In this document: positions 8,396-18,500 of the stretch, piece by piece
Layout of the letters: the number at the start of each line of letters is the position of its first letter
Position numbering within the stretch: position 1 is the stretch's first letter
Source of the DNA: Pedobacter sp. L105
GTDB lineage: Bacteria; Bacteroidota; Bacteroidia; Sphingobacteriales; Sphingobacteriaceae
NCBI RefSeq assembly: GCF_009765875.1
Contig: NZ_LMUP01000004.1
Span: 1,093,080 to 1,157,079, forward strand
Direction of reading: 5' to 3'
DNA length: 64,000 nt
Notes under the pieces: generated by a model
The model's database searches: none
Seen by the model: only the letters and a program-made list of their open reading frames with translations
Told to the model about the DNA's origin: nothing
Made by a program: the position numbers and the translations under genes

Positions 8396-9664
8396 ATGAA
8401 AGGAACACGAATTAGTTATTCTGTCAATACCATCAGCCGCTGGACCTATGACCTGCTGGTGAAGTGGGGCGTGCCTGATAGTTTTGCCGCTTATGTAAAC
8501 CTCTTTGCCTTACTCATCCTGTTGGGCATATTGGTTTATGTTGCACATTATGTGGTTAAAAGATTTCTGCGTATTGTACTGATCCGTATCAGTAAACATT
8601 CCAATATTATTTTCTACCATCATTTATTAAATAACCGCTTCCCCCATTACATTGCCCTAAGCGGACCGATCATTATCGTTAAGGCGGCCATTCCAATTAT
8701 CTTTTTAGATTTTCCCGACCTGATCAAACCAATGAACAGTATTACCGACGTATATTTTGTACTGGTAGTGATCTGGATGATTATGGCTGTCATCAGGGCA
8801 GGCGGGGACGATCTGCGGATGAAACCGGCCTTCCGCGAAAAACCTTTAGACAGTTATCTACAGGTGATCAGGCTGATCCTGTTTATGATCGGTGCCGTCG
8901 AAATCTTTTCTAACCTGACGGGACAATCGCCTTTGGCCTTTTTCACAACAATGGGCGCAATATCAGCTATTTTGCTGCTGATGTTTAAAGATACCATTAT
9001 GGGCTTTGTAGCCAGTATACAGGTAACAGCAAATGATATGGTAAGAATTGGCGACTGGATTACAATGCCTAAGTATGGTGCCGATGGAAATGTATTGGAA
9101 ATTAACCTGACTACCGTAAAAGTGCGAAACTTTGATATGACCATTACCACCATTCCTACCTATTCCCTGATCTCAGATTCTTTTCAGAACTGGCGGGGAA
9201 TGAATGAATCCGGTGGCCGTAGGATTAAAAGAGCTATATTGATTAAACAGCATACCATCAGATTTCTCAAACCTGAAGAAATTGAGCAGTTCAAAAAAAT
9301 ACAGTTACTTACCAGTTACATTATACACCGACAAACAGATATCGACAAAACGAATAAAACATTGGGTGCCGATAAGACCTTGCTGATTAACGGAAGAAAC
9401 CTCACCAATGCAGGACTGTTCAGAAAGTACATCGATAATTATTTAGCCAATCATTCTGGCACCAATAAAAAGATGACTGTGATGGTAAGGCATCTTGCCC
9501 CTACACCCACAGGTTTACCCATAGAACTTTATTTGTTCACCAATACTACAAAACTGCTGGATTACGAACACATTATGGCAGATATCTTCGATCACGTTAT
9601 CGCAGCGGCTACATCCTTTGATTTGCAGATCTATGAGACTTCGGCATCGGGAGATGTGGTTTAA
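8396..9664 (+). CDS. MscS family mechanosensitive ion channel
   Basis: A 422-residue inner-membrane protein. Hydrophobic segments at about residues 33-55, 80-102, 115-138, 153-175 and 180-205 are followed by the pore-helix/beta-domain signature: FKDTIMGFVASIQVTANDMV, then RIGDWITMPKYGADGNVLEI and TTIPTYSLISDSFQNWRGM. This order is diagnostic of MscS; the extended C-terminal cytosolic part and the YGADG loop resemble the YbdG/MscM-type subgroup. It opens on membrane tension and releases solutes in hypo-osmotic shock. It lies 25 bp downstream of the DUF2027-like gene and may be cotranscribed with it. Confidence 0.9.
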   Translation: MKGTRISYSVNTISRWTYDLLVKWGVPDSFAAYVNLFALLILLGILVYVAHYVVKRFLRIVLIRISKHSNIIFYHHLLNNRFPHYIALSGPIIIVKAAIPIIFLDFPDLIKPMNSITDVYFVLVVIWMIMAVIRAGGDDLRMKPAFREKPLDSYLQVIRLILFMIGAVEIFSNLTGQSPLAFFTTMGAISAILLLMFKDTIMGFVASIQVTANDMVRIGDWITMPKYGADGNVLEINLTTVKVRNFDMTITTIPTYSLISDSFQNWRGMNESGGRRIKRAILIKQHTIRFLKPEEIEQFKKIQLLTSYIIHRQTDIDKTNKTLGADKTLLINGRNLTNAGLFRKYIDNYLANHSGTNKKMTVMVRHLAPTPTGLPIELYLFTNTTKLLDYEHIMADIFDHVIAAATSFDLQIYETSASGDVV

Positions 9665-9680
9665 ATAACGCTTGTAAGCA

Positions 9681-9733
9681 AAAAATCACGCTGAAATGCA
9701 ATAACCAAACAGGTTGATACATCTCAGCGTGAT
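9681..9733 (-). terminator. Rho-independent terminator of the M1 peptidase gene
   Basis: Inverted repeat ATCACGCTGA (9685-9694) and TCAGCGTGAT (9724-9733), extended by partial pairing inward, with a loop of about 29 nt. Read on the minus strand the stem is followed by a run of six T, so it suits the M1 gene ending at 9812. The opposite side has no T run, so it is weaker for the MscS gene. Confidence 0.6.
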
Positions 9734-9811
9734 CATCATTACCATCACCTTATATAAAAAGCAATAGCTGTAGACTTAAGCTATTAAAAACAGCATCAGC
9801 CTCTTCAGTAA

Positions 9812-11785
9812 TTATTTTGTCCAGGTGTTGTTGGTTACATCTACATCTGGTAATACATTATCCGGATCTAACACCACAGAAGTTATTTCCTCGTTAGTTG
9901 GATAATCTATCGTCCAGTTCTTGTTTCTCATCCACACATCAACGCCGATTTTAAGGGTTTCAGATTTACCGCTTTTGGTAGTAATCTTCACAATAATCGG
10001 CATTGGTAATTTCTCCAGGTTAGAAACTACGATCTGGTATCCTTCAATCCGACCATCTTTTTTAGATGCTGTTACGCTGGTGATAGCCTGATCCATTTTC
10101 CAGTTCCCCAGGAACCAGCCTTTCCAAAACCATGATAAATCCTCACCGGCACCATTTTCTATAGAGCGGAAGAAATCAAATGGCGTTGGATGTTTGAAAG
10201 ACCATTCCTTGATATACATTTTAAATGCGTAATCAAAACGGTCGGGTCCCAATATTTGTTCTCTAAGCAGTGTTAAACCCAAGCTTGGTTTAAAATAAAG
10301 GTTAGCACCTATATTTCTCTCTCCCATAGCATCAGGGCTAAGCATGATATATTCTCCTTCTGGTTTAGCAATATATTTGGCAATGCCGTGGACATCCATA
10401 GGCTTAGCCGGTTTAAATTCTCCATTGTTGAAGGCATCTGTAGATAAGGTATTGATAAACGTGTTAAAACCTTCGTCCATCCAGCCATATTTACGCTCAT
10501 TACTACCTACAATCATTGGGAACCAGGTATGACCAAATTCATGGTCAATTACGTTAAATAAAGAAGATCCATTAGCTTTCCATCCGCAGAAAACAATCCC
10601 CGGATATTCCATTCCACTTACATTGGAAGCAATGTTAACTGCCATTGGGTAAGGAAATTCAAACCATTTATTAGAATAGTGCTCAATAGATCCTTTAATA
10701 AATTCTGCACCTCTTTTATAACTGTTATCTGTATAACTTTCTACAGGCTGTGCAGAAACAGCCAGTGATTTTTTACCACTTGGCAGGTTAATTCTTACTG
10801 CATCCAATACAAAAGCTTTCGACGAAGCCCAGGCTACATCCCTGGTGTTAAACATCCTGAATTTCCAGGTCAGTTTATCTTTCGCAGGACGTGATTTTGG
10901 ATCGGTTACTTCTTCCGCAGTGCGGATAGAAATCGTTTTATCACTTAGTTTCGCGGCATTCCATCTTTTCAATTGTTCAGGTGTAAATACTTCCTGTGGA
11001 TTCAGCAATTCTCCCGAACCCATTATAATATGATTTGCAGGTGCGGTAACCGAATAGTTTACATCACCATATTCACAGTAAAATTCTCCTGCGCCCCAGT
11101 AAGGCAGCGTATTCCAGCCAATCACATCATCATACACACATAATCTTGGAAACCATTGTGCAATGGTAAAGATCTCTCCGTTTTGAGTAGTTAAGTGCCC
11201 CATCCTGTCTGATCCGTTGATAGGAACAACAAAAGAGAAGTTCATTTTTAAGGTGATCAGATCGCCATTGGCTCCCAGAGGCTGATCCAGGCGGATCTGC
11301 ATACGGGTATCTTCAATAATTGAAGTGAATTTTACAGGCAATGCTTTTTTAGATACCGTAAGGCCGGTAATTTTATATCCTCCATTAATCTTTTCACCAC
11401 GGGCGCCATAACGGCTTCCTGCTTTGATCAACGAAGCTCCTCTTGAATGCTGATCGAAAAGATTTTGATCCAGCTGCAGCCAGATATATGGCAATTGATC
11501 GGGGCTGTTGTTTTTATAGGTGATGGTTACTGTACCTGAAACAGTATTGGTTTGGTCGTCCAGGTTTGCAGAGATGGTATAATCTGCCCTGTTCTGCCAG
11601 TATTTAGGCCCCGGGTATCCGCTGGCTGAACGGAATTCATTCCCGTTTTGCGTATAAAACAGCGGACTGAAAGCGTCGTGCTGATCGTAATTACTGGCCG
11701 GAGGTGTTTCCTGGGCCTGGCTGCGGATGCTAAAAGCAAAAAACACTGCCAAAAGGAGTGTTTTTTGAATGAGATGGTTATTCAT
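9812..11785 (-). CDS. M1 family zinc metallopeptidase, secreted
   Basis: A 657-residue protein with a signal peptide ([15 protein letters not shown]). The zinc motif is HEFGH in [12 protein letters not shown] (about residues 415-419) and the third ligand is the Glu in WMDEGFNTF 19 residues later, the HExxH-18-E arrangement of M1 aminopeptidases. The usual GAMEN substrate motif is replaced by SGMEYPG, as in many Bacteroidota M1-like proteins. The N-terminal beta-rich domain (about 50-270) fits the M1 fold. It is exported to the periplasm or outer surface, probably degrading peptides. Downstream of the paralogous secreted protein gene at 11816 (30-bp gap), so the two may share a transcript. Confidence 0.9.
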   Translation of the reverse strand: MNNHLIQKTLLLAVFFAFSIRSQAQETPPASNYDQHDAFSPLFYTQNGNEFRSASGYPGPKYWQNRADYTISANLDDQTNTVSGTVTITYKNNSPDQLPYIWLQLDQNLFDQHSRGASLIKAGSRYGARGEKINGGYKITGLTVSKKALPVKFTSIIEDTRMQIRLDQPLGANGDLITLKMNFSFVVPINGSDRMGHLTTQNGEIFTIAQWFPRLCVYDDVIGWNTLPYWGAGEFYCEYGDVNYSVTAPANHIIMGSGELLNPQEVFTPEQLKRWNAAKLSDKTISIRTAEEVTDPKSRPAKDKLTWKFRMFNTRDVAWASSKAFVLDAVRINLPSGKKSLAVSAQPVESYTDNSYKRGAEFIKGSIEHYSNKWFEFPYPMAVNIASNVSGMEYPGIVFCGWKANGSSLFNVIDHEFGHTWFPMIVGSNERKYGWMDEGFNTFINTLSTDAFNNGEFKPAKPMDVHGIAKYIAKPEGEYIMLSPDAMGERNIGANLYFKPSLGLTLLREQILGPDRFDYAFKMYIKEWSFKHPTPFDFFRSIENGAGEDLSWFWKGWFLGNWKMDQAITSVTASKKDGRIEGYQIVVSNLEKLPMPIIVKITTKSGKSETLKIGVDVWMRNKNWTIDYPTNEEITSVVLDPDNVLPDVDVTNNTWTK

Positions 11786-11815
11786 TCTTTTTAAAGTTAT
11801 ATGTTGTCTAAGTAA

Positions 11816-12553
11816 TTAGTTACTACTTTTTCCTGCGGGTACAGGTGATAATTTTCTTCCTTCAGGGGGTAACTTTAACCAGGTCTGGTAAGCCTGGGCA
11901 ATATAATAATCGTAATTAAAAGGGGAATCACTTTTCACCTTGATTACAGACGGACGGAACATGTTCATAAAGTCTTTTAATTCCTGTCCTTTGATCTTAA
12001 TCAGATCAGTAATATGTTCAGCACTGAAATTTCTGCTGATCTCTTCTTCATAACCGGCCCTCTCATCCAGCGCTGCTACTTTAGCACGCTCTTTTCTGCC
12101 ATCGCCACCAAAGGAAAGTCCTACACCGCCTGCACGGCTGTTGTTACCTGTTGGCTGTATAGTGGATACACGTTTGGATGTCTTGGCATTCGGGTCCACT
12201 ACATTCAGGTCATCAGAAATCCTGGCTCCTTTCACATCTACCTGTTTCAGCGCTGTAGACTGGGTAGGTAAATAGATAGTCTTCGATTCCATATTGGTCA
12301 GATACAAAGTATCAGTATGATAACCTGGTAAAGAGAACTCTAATAAATCGCCCTTACTGGCCAGGATAGTAAATTGTCCGGCGGCACCAGTAACCGTGGT
12401 TCTGCTGGTATTGATATTTCTTACATTAACTTTTTGAAGCGGGAAACTCTTGTTGTCATAATCAAATACTCCTCCAGTGATCCCGGTTTGGGCGAAGGTG
12501 TAAATGGGTATGGAGAGTAGAAAGACGATAGCTAACCTTTTAAGCATTTTCAT
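11816..12553 (-). CDS. Secreted carboxypeptidase-regulatory-like domain protein (paralogue)
   Basis: A 245-residue protein with a signal peptide (LAIVFLLSIPIYTFAQ) and one carboxypeptidase-regulatory-like domain at about residues 22-100 (ITGGVFDYDNKSFPLQKVNV ... YHTDTLYLTNM). The second half contains a Gly-rich GGVGLSFGGDGRKERAK segment and ends with DFMNMFRPSV and LPPEGRKLSP, closely parallel to the tail of the protein at 6605-7300. It lacks a TonB plug or barrel. The role is unknown; co-orientation and a 30-bp gap to the M1 peptidase suggest a functional link such as assembly or anchoring of that enzyme. Confidence 0.65.
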   Translation of the reverse strand: MKMLKRLAIVFLLSIPIYTFAQTGITGGVFDYDNKSFPLQKVNVRNINTSRTTVTGAAGQFTILASKGDLLEFSLPGYHTDTLYLTNMESKTIYLPTQSTALKQVDVKGARISDDLNVVDPNAKTSKRVSTIQPTGNNSRAGGVGLSFGGDGRKERAKVAALDERAGYEEEISRNFSAEHITDLIKIKGQELKDFMNMFRPSVIKVKSDSPFNYDYYIAQAYQTWLKLPPEGRKLSPVPAGKSSN

Positions 12554-12663
12554 TAGAATTTATTTTGATTTGATGGCTTTGAAGCTTGCATTAGATGCAG
12601 GTTTCAAATATAATTTAGTTTGATATGGTGTGTTACTATTTAACAAAAATTAACGTTAATAGT

Positions 12664-13014
12664 TTAGCTGAACAAGCTTTTATTGTAGGCTTCTTCATCA
12701 AAGCTCAGCAGTACGGGTTTTCCGTTCAATTCTATTACCGGGCGTTTAATGGCACTAGTATACTCCAATAAGATAGCAACTGCCGTTTCCTGATCTTTTA
12801 CATTATTTTGCTGATCCGGAGACAGTTTTTTCCAGGTAGTCCCTTTTTTATTGAGCACACGCTCCCAGCCAAAAGCAGCACACCATTCATTTAATTTTTC
12901 GGCAGTAATCCCCTGTTTTTTGAAATCATGAAATTCATAGTTGAGGCCGTTGTCACTTAGCCAGGTCCTGGCTTTTTTTACTGTATTACAATTTGGGATT
13001 CCGTAAACGATCAT
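12664..13014 (-). CDS. ArsC/Spx family protein (YffB-like thioredoxin fold)
   Basis: A 116-residue protein of the arsenate reductase/Spx family. The N-terminal strand and redox site read VYGIPNCNTVKKARTWL (Cys9 with no second Cys two residues later), and FHDFKKQGITAEKLNEW plus LNKKGTTWKKL follow the family pattern. Length and the lone Cys fit the YffB-like glutathione- or thiol-dependent subgroup rather than a true arsenate reductase, and no ars genes are nearby. The start lies 38 bp from a 21-bp-period direct repeat (13052-13088) that may be a LytTR regulator site, so it could be co-regulated with the divergent kinase gene. Confidence 0.8.
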   Translation of the reverse strand: MIVYGIPNCNTVKKARTWLSDNGLNYEFHDFKKQGITAEKLNEWCAAFGWERVLNKKGTTWKKLSPDQQNNVKDQETAVAILLEYTSAIKRPVIELNGKPVLLSFDEEAYNKSLFS

Positions 13015-13051
13015 TGTTATTTTATAAAGACCCGAAGTTACCTATATTTCC

Positions 13052-13088
13052 GCATTCATCACATTTTTTTAGGCATTCATCACATTTT
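13052..13088. promoter_or_regulatory. Direct repeat, likely LytTR regulator site
   Basis: GCATTCATCACATTTT occurs twice without mismatch, at 13052-13067 and 13073-13088, with a start-to-start distance of exactly 21 bp. LytTR regulators bind paired direct repeats about two helical turns apart, and this pair lies 57 bp upstream of the LytS/LytTR operon start, as expected of autoregulation. It also precedes the divergent ArsC-like gene. Confidence 0.65.
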
Positions 13089-13145
13089 ATCCTGGCAAAC
13101 AAAAAGCATTTGTAGTATTGTACCACGTTCTTCAATATAAACACT

Positions 13146-14642
13146 ATGAATATAAAAGATTTAAGTAAGATAGAATTCTGGTCAGTGAGTTTCCTCTATG
13201 GATTTGCCGTGCTGATGTTAATTTCCCATGGTTCGGGTTATGGCAATGACATCCCCTATGAATTCAAAGATGCCCACATTAATTTCAGTTATTTCTCCAG
13301 TTATTTCCTTCCTGAGCTTTTCCGCTATTCCATTATCTATTTCAGCTTCATGCTGCTTAATTTCTGCCTGCTGCCCCCATTGTATAAAAAGGTGAATATG
13401 GGTTTGAACATCACGATTCTTGCTTTTGTCTATCTATTTTCCGGTCTGGTAATCAGTATAGGCAGAACCTATAGCAGGGCCTATTTATTAGTGCAATACG
13501 ATACCATAGACGATGCGTATGATCGGATCTTTTTTAATGGCTTCACTTATGCAGCCTGGCTGATCCTGCTGATCTCTATTTATGTACTGCTTAAACAACT
13601 GGTCCTTCATCTGATAGAAAATAAAGAAAATGAAAGTAACCATCAGATGAAACTTGAAATTGCTTTTGGTGCAGGCTTCTGGTTTATCATTGTATTGGTA
13701 TTGATTGCTACCGGGGCCGACTTTGATGCCATCCTGTGTTTTACCCTGGTCATTGCTGCTGCTGTGTTCATGGTGATCTATTCCCTGTATGAACTGATTC
13801 CATTAGCTTACAAAAAGCCTAAACCAATTCGTTTTTATTATGGCAGGATCACCCTGATCACTGCAATACTAACTATTCCATTGGGTATCACCGGTGCTAT
13901 TTTAAGCGTTGGCAGAGATTTTTTTCCCGTTATAATGACTGTCAATTTTGGTGTACAGCTGGGGATTAGTGGGCCCCTCGCTTTATATATGTATAAAAGA
14001 AGGAATGAAACTGAAACACAAATCTCTTCCCTTAAAAAAGAACTCGGAAAGTCTGATGCAAACCTAGGCTTTCTAAAATCTCAGATCAACCCTCATTTTC
14101 TGTTCAATGCTTTGAATACGCTTTACGGTACAGCACTGCAGGAAAATGCAGAACGCACCGGTGAAGGCATACAAAAACTGGGAGACATGATGCGCTTCAT
14201 GTTACAGGAAAACCTGCAGGATAAAATATCCCTGAGCAGGGACATCGACTACCTTAATAATTATATCGAACTGCAAAAACTGAGAACATCTACCTCAGTG
14301 GATATCCTGATCCATACGGAGATTGAAGAGCAGTTTACCTCGGCAAATATTGCGCCTATGCTGCTGATTCCCTTTGTAGAAAATGCCTTTAAACATGGGA
14401 TAAGCCTGCAATCGCCTTCACATATCAAAATCACCCTGCAAACCAAAGCCAATATGCTTTATTTTGATGTGCACAACAGCATTCATCTGAAAGCAGATGG
14501 CGACCCGGAAAAAATGCATAGCGGTATAGGCCTGCCCAATGTTAAACAACGTTTAGGTTTGCTGTATCCTAAAAAACATGAACTGCTGATACGTGAAAGT
14601 GCCAAAGAGTTTTTCGTACATTTAACGTTGAATCTGGATTGA
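13146..14642 (+). CDS. LytS-type sensor histidine kinase
   Basis: A 498-residue membrane sensor kinase. The first 280 residues contain about seven or eight hydrophobic segments, then a short coiled coil (residues about 284-305) leads to the His_kinase domain. The phosphoacceptor motif is LKSQINPHFLFNALNTLYG, and the ATPase shows LLIPFVENAFKHG (N box) and GIGLPNVKQRLGLLYP (G box). It has no recognisable extracellular ligand domain, so the membrane part is probably the sensor. It is followed 1 bp later by its LytTR response regulator, and a 21-bp-period direct repeat upstream suggests autoregulation. The signal is unknown. Confidence 0.9.
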   Translation: MNIKDLSKIEFWSVSFLYGFAVLMLISHGSGYGNDIPYEFKDAHINFSYFSSYFLPELFRYSIIYFSFMLLNFCLLPPLYKKVNMGLNITILAFVYLFSGLVISIGRTYSRAYLLVQYDTIDDAYDRIFFNGFTYAAWLILLISIYVLLKQLVLHLIENKENESNHQMKLEIAFGAGFWFIIVLVLIATGADFDAILCFTLVIAAAVFMVIYSLYELIPLAYKKPKPIRFYYGRITLITAILTIPLGITGAILSVGRDFFPVIMTVNFGVQLGISGPLALYMYKRRNETETQISSLKKELGKSDANLGFLKSQINPHFLFNALNTLYGTALQENAERTGEGIQKLGDMMRFMLQENLQDKISLSRDIDYLNNYIELQKLRTSTSVDILIHTEIEEQFTSANIAPMLLIPFVENAFKHGISLQSPSHIKITLQTKANMLYFDVHNSIHLKADGDPEKMHSGIGLPNVKQRLGLLYPKKHELLIRESAKEFFVHLTLNLD

Positions 14643-14643
14643 A

Positions 14644-15327
14644 ATGATTGCAATAGCGATAGATGATGAGCCCATAGCTTTGGATGTAGTAAAATCACAT
14701 GCCTCCAAAGTTCCTTTTATAACCCTGCAGGCTGTATTCACCAATGCCTTTGAGGCTATCGCTTATTTACAGAAAAACCAGGTAGACCTGATCTTTTTGG
14801 ATATTAAAATGCCCGATATCAGCGGCATTGAGTTTTTGCACAGTCTCCACCATCCCCCGCTGGTTATTTTTACCACAGCTTATGCAGAACATGCGGTAAA
14901 AGGATTTGAACTAAATGCCCTGGATTATTTGCTGAAACCCTTTTCCCTGTCGAGGTTCTTAAAAGCCTGCCACAAGGCCGAAGAGTTATATAGCCTGCGT
15001 AAAAAAGCAGACACGCTGAGTCCTTCTGCACATCTCTTTATAAAAGATGGTTATGAGCAGATCAAAGTAGCCATTGATGAGATTACCTATATTGAAGCTG
15101 CAGGAAATTATACCCTGATCCATCTGCAGAACAACACTTCCCTCAGCACCCGTATGCCCATTAGCGAGATGTATGCTTTGATGCCTGCACAACAATTCAT
15201 CAGAACACACCGGGCATTTATTGTGGCGAAAAAAGCAGTAACTAAATTTGACCGCAACCAGATCTGGATTGGCGAAAAGATTATTCCCGTAGGCCCTACC
15301 TACGCCCAATGTTTGCAGGAGCTATAA
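14644..15327 (+). CDS. LytTR family response regulator
   Basis: A 227-residue two-domain regulator. The receiver domain (residues 1-118) has the acidic pocket (AIAIDDEP) and the phosphoacceptor Asp in LIFLDIKMPDISG, with TTAYAEHAVKGFELNALDYLLKPF marking the Thr/Lys switch residues. The LytTR DNA-binding domain (about 130-227) starts with FIKDGYEQIKVAIDEITYIE and contains the FIRTHRAFIVAKKAV recognition segment. It pairs with the kinase directly upstream. Targets beyond the repeat at 13052-13088 were not found in the window. Confidence 0.9.
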   Translation: MIAIAIDDEPIALDVVKSHASKVPFITLQAVFTNAFEAIAYLQKNQVDLIFLDIKMPDISGIEFLHSLHHPPLVIFTTAYAEHAVKGFELNALDYLLKPFSLSRFLKACHKAEELYSLRKKADTLSPSAHLFIKDGYEQIKVAIDEITYIEAAGNYTLIHLQNNTSLSTRMPISEMYALMPAQQFIRTHRAFIVAKKAVTKFDRNQIWIGEKIIPVGPTYAQCLQEL

Positions 15328-15564
15328 TTCAAAGCATTAAAACCTTTTATCAAAATCGGGGATCTGCATTTTCAAGAATCCTCATTTACCCCTATACATG
15401 ATTTATAAAAAATAATCAGTCATATCTGCGTCTATTGTAGATTGGATACATATATTTATCAGTATTATTGTCACATGATTCAGTTGAATAACATTGATTT
15501 TCAATGTTAACGAAGTTTGATTGGACAATAAAGCACATCATACGAAACGCTTTGATTTATATAT

Positions 15565-18500
15565 ATGGCTAAATACACGTTTAAACAACAAGTATTAGTA
15601 GGATTTATACTCTCCTTACTTTTTGTTCTCATCTCGGCTGTTACTTCTTACCTCAGCATTCAATCGATGAATACTGACTCTTCGTGGGAAAGCCATACTT
15701 ATGAAGTGATTGACAATGCGAGGAACATGGAGGTAACCCTCCTGAATGCCGAAACCGGAATGAGGGGATATGTCCTTACGCAAAGGGCGAATTATCTTGA
15801 GCCTTTTACTAACAATATTAATAAAATAGTACCCCAGATAGAGAAAATGCAGCGGCTAACTAGTGATAATCCTATTCAACAGGAAAGGCTGGATTCCCTG
15901 AAAATGTATGCTGCTGAAAAGGTGAAACATATGCATGAGGTTATTCAGCTCAATCAATCTAAAGGACAAGCAGCGGCTACCAATCTGGTGCTTACAGATA
16001 AGGGTAAAATCCTCAAAGACCAGATGCTGAGAATAAATAATCTGATCATTTCTACCGAACTAAAATTACTTCAAATTCGAAAAGAGAAAAGAATTGAAAG
16101 TGGTATAAGGTCAACCGCTATTGTAGTGATCAGCTCCCTGATCATTTTAGGCCTGGTACTTTATCTGTCCAGCTTTATCAAAAGAACTTTTGACGAGCAA
16201 AAGCTAACGGAGATAAAGATGAGGGAGAACAACGAAAAGCTGGAAAAGATCTCTTCAGAAAATGAACAAAAAAACTGGATGTTATCCGGTGGTTCGGCCA
16301 TTAATGAAGCCCTGCGCGGGGAGCAGGAGGTAGAAGAGTTATGTACCCACGTGATTACCGCCATGTGTGATTATGTCAAGGCACCTGTTGGTGCGATGTA
16401 CCTGATTAATCCAAAAACACAGTTGCTGGACCTGACAGGCTGTTATGCATTTGAAAAGAAAAAAGGAAAGGAAATAGCTATCGCTTTAGGTGAAGGCCTG
16501 GTTGGCCAGGTGGCGATTGAAAAACGGATTAAAGTGCTGAATGATATTCCTTCAGATTACATCAAAGTAAGCTCAGGACTGGGCAGTACCATTCCGAATA
16601 CCCTGGTCGTTTTACCTATCCCATTTGAAAATGAAACCATAGCGGTGATGGAGTTTGGCTTGCCACGGCAGCCTACGGCAATTGAAGTTGATTTCTTTAA
16701 CCGCATCTCGATTACCATTGGTGTGGGTATCAACAGGAGTATTGCCAGGGCACAGCTGCGCGACCTGTTCCTGCATACCCAACAGCAGGCAGAAGAACTG
16801 GAAAGCCAGCAGGAAGAATTACGTACCACCAACGAAGAACTGATTCATAAGTCGGAGGAACTCATGGCTTCTGAAGAGGAACTGCGGGTACAGCAGGAAG
16901 AATTGCGCGAAACCAATGCCGAACTGGAAGAAAAAGCAGGTCAGCTGGAAGAGCGTAACCTCTCGATCAATGAAGCCCGTGAAGCAATTAGTTTAAAAGC
17001 AGCAGAGCTGGAAATATCCAGTAAATATAAATCGGAGTTCCTGGCAAATATGAGCCATGAGCTGCGCACCCCCTTAAACAGTATCCTTATCCTGGCAAGG
17101 ATTTTAAAAGAGAACAGGCCCGACAATTTAAATGATGAACAGATCAAGTATGCAGGTGTGATCCACAATGCCGGTAATGATCTGCTGACCTTAATTAATG
17201 ACATTCTTGATCTGTCAAAAATTGAGTCGGGTAAGGTTGACCTGGATATTGAACCGGTTAGGCCCCAGGAGATAAAAAACAATATGGAATCTCTTTTCAC
17301 AGAGATCGCCCGCAGCAAAAAGATCAGTTTTATAACTACTGTTAATACTGAACTTCCTGAAAAAATAATGACCGATCTGTCGAGAATAGAACAGATTGTT
17401 AAAAACTTGCTGTCAAATGCTTTTAAGTTTACACCTGAAGATGGGGAGATCAACCTGGAGATTGGTACTGCCGACAAGCAGGTGAAATTTTATTCAGATC
17501 ATCTAAAAGATAAAAACCTGCAGGTAATTGCGTTCCGCGTAAAGGATTCTGGAATTGGCATTCCCGCAGATAAACAGAAACTTATCTTTGAAGCTTTTAA
17601 ACAGGCAGATGGTACCACCAGCAGGAAGTACGGTGGTACAGGTTTGGGGCTTTCCATCAGTAAAGAACTCGCCAATATATTAGGCGGAGAGATCCAGGTA
17701 GAAAGTGAACCTGAAGTGGGAAGTTGTTTTACACTATATATCCCGGCGGTAAAGCCTGATGATGTTTTAACTGAAGCACATCAGGAAGCAGTGGTAGTTC
17801 CGCTTATTCCTGAACCCGTTTTGGTACCCCTAAGGAAAAATGGAAAACAAACCCTGCTGATTGTAGAAGACGACCTGGTATTTGCCGATGTACTAAAAGA
17901 TTATGCCATAGAAAAAGGGTTTGAACCTGTACTTGCCCATAGCGGGGATAAAGGATTGGAAATGGCTTCGTCTCTATTCCCGGACGCGATCATCCTGGAT
18001 ATTATGCTGCCTGTAATGGATGGATGGAGCATATTGAAACAGCTGAAAGCAAATCCGCTAACCAAACACATTCCGGTACACATGATGTCTGCCGGGGAAT
18101 TTAAGGCCGATAAGGCCTTAAAAGAAGGTGCCATCGGTTTCCTGAAAAAACCCATTGAAAAGGATGATCTGGATGAGGCTTTCTCCAGGATGAATACTGA
18201 TCAGCAGCTAGCTTATGATTTTAAAACGGTATTGGTTGTTGAAGACCACGAGCTCCAAAGCCTGGTAGTCAAAGAACAACTGATCAGTAAAGGGATTGAA
18301 GTTGCACAGGCTTTTACCGGCCAGGAAGCACTGGATATACTCAAGGAACGTACCTTCGATTGCATCATCCTGGATTTAAACCTCCCCGATATCTCCGGCT
18401 TTGATCTGCTGGACAATATCAAAACACAGGATAAGTTTGCTCATGTTCCCGTGATCATTAATACCGCCATGGAGCTGGACCAGGATAAAATTGCCCATAT

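Noticed and set aside
12664..13014. Arsenate reductase as function
   Set aside because: Single Cys, YffB-like pattern and no arsenic resistance genes nearby; only the family can be claimed.
15490..15508. AACATTGA / TCAATGTT hairpin before the hybrid kinase
   Set aside because: Short AT-rich stem without a T run; not good enough to call a terminator or operator.
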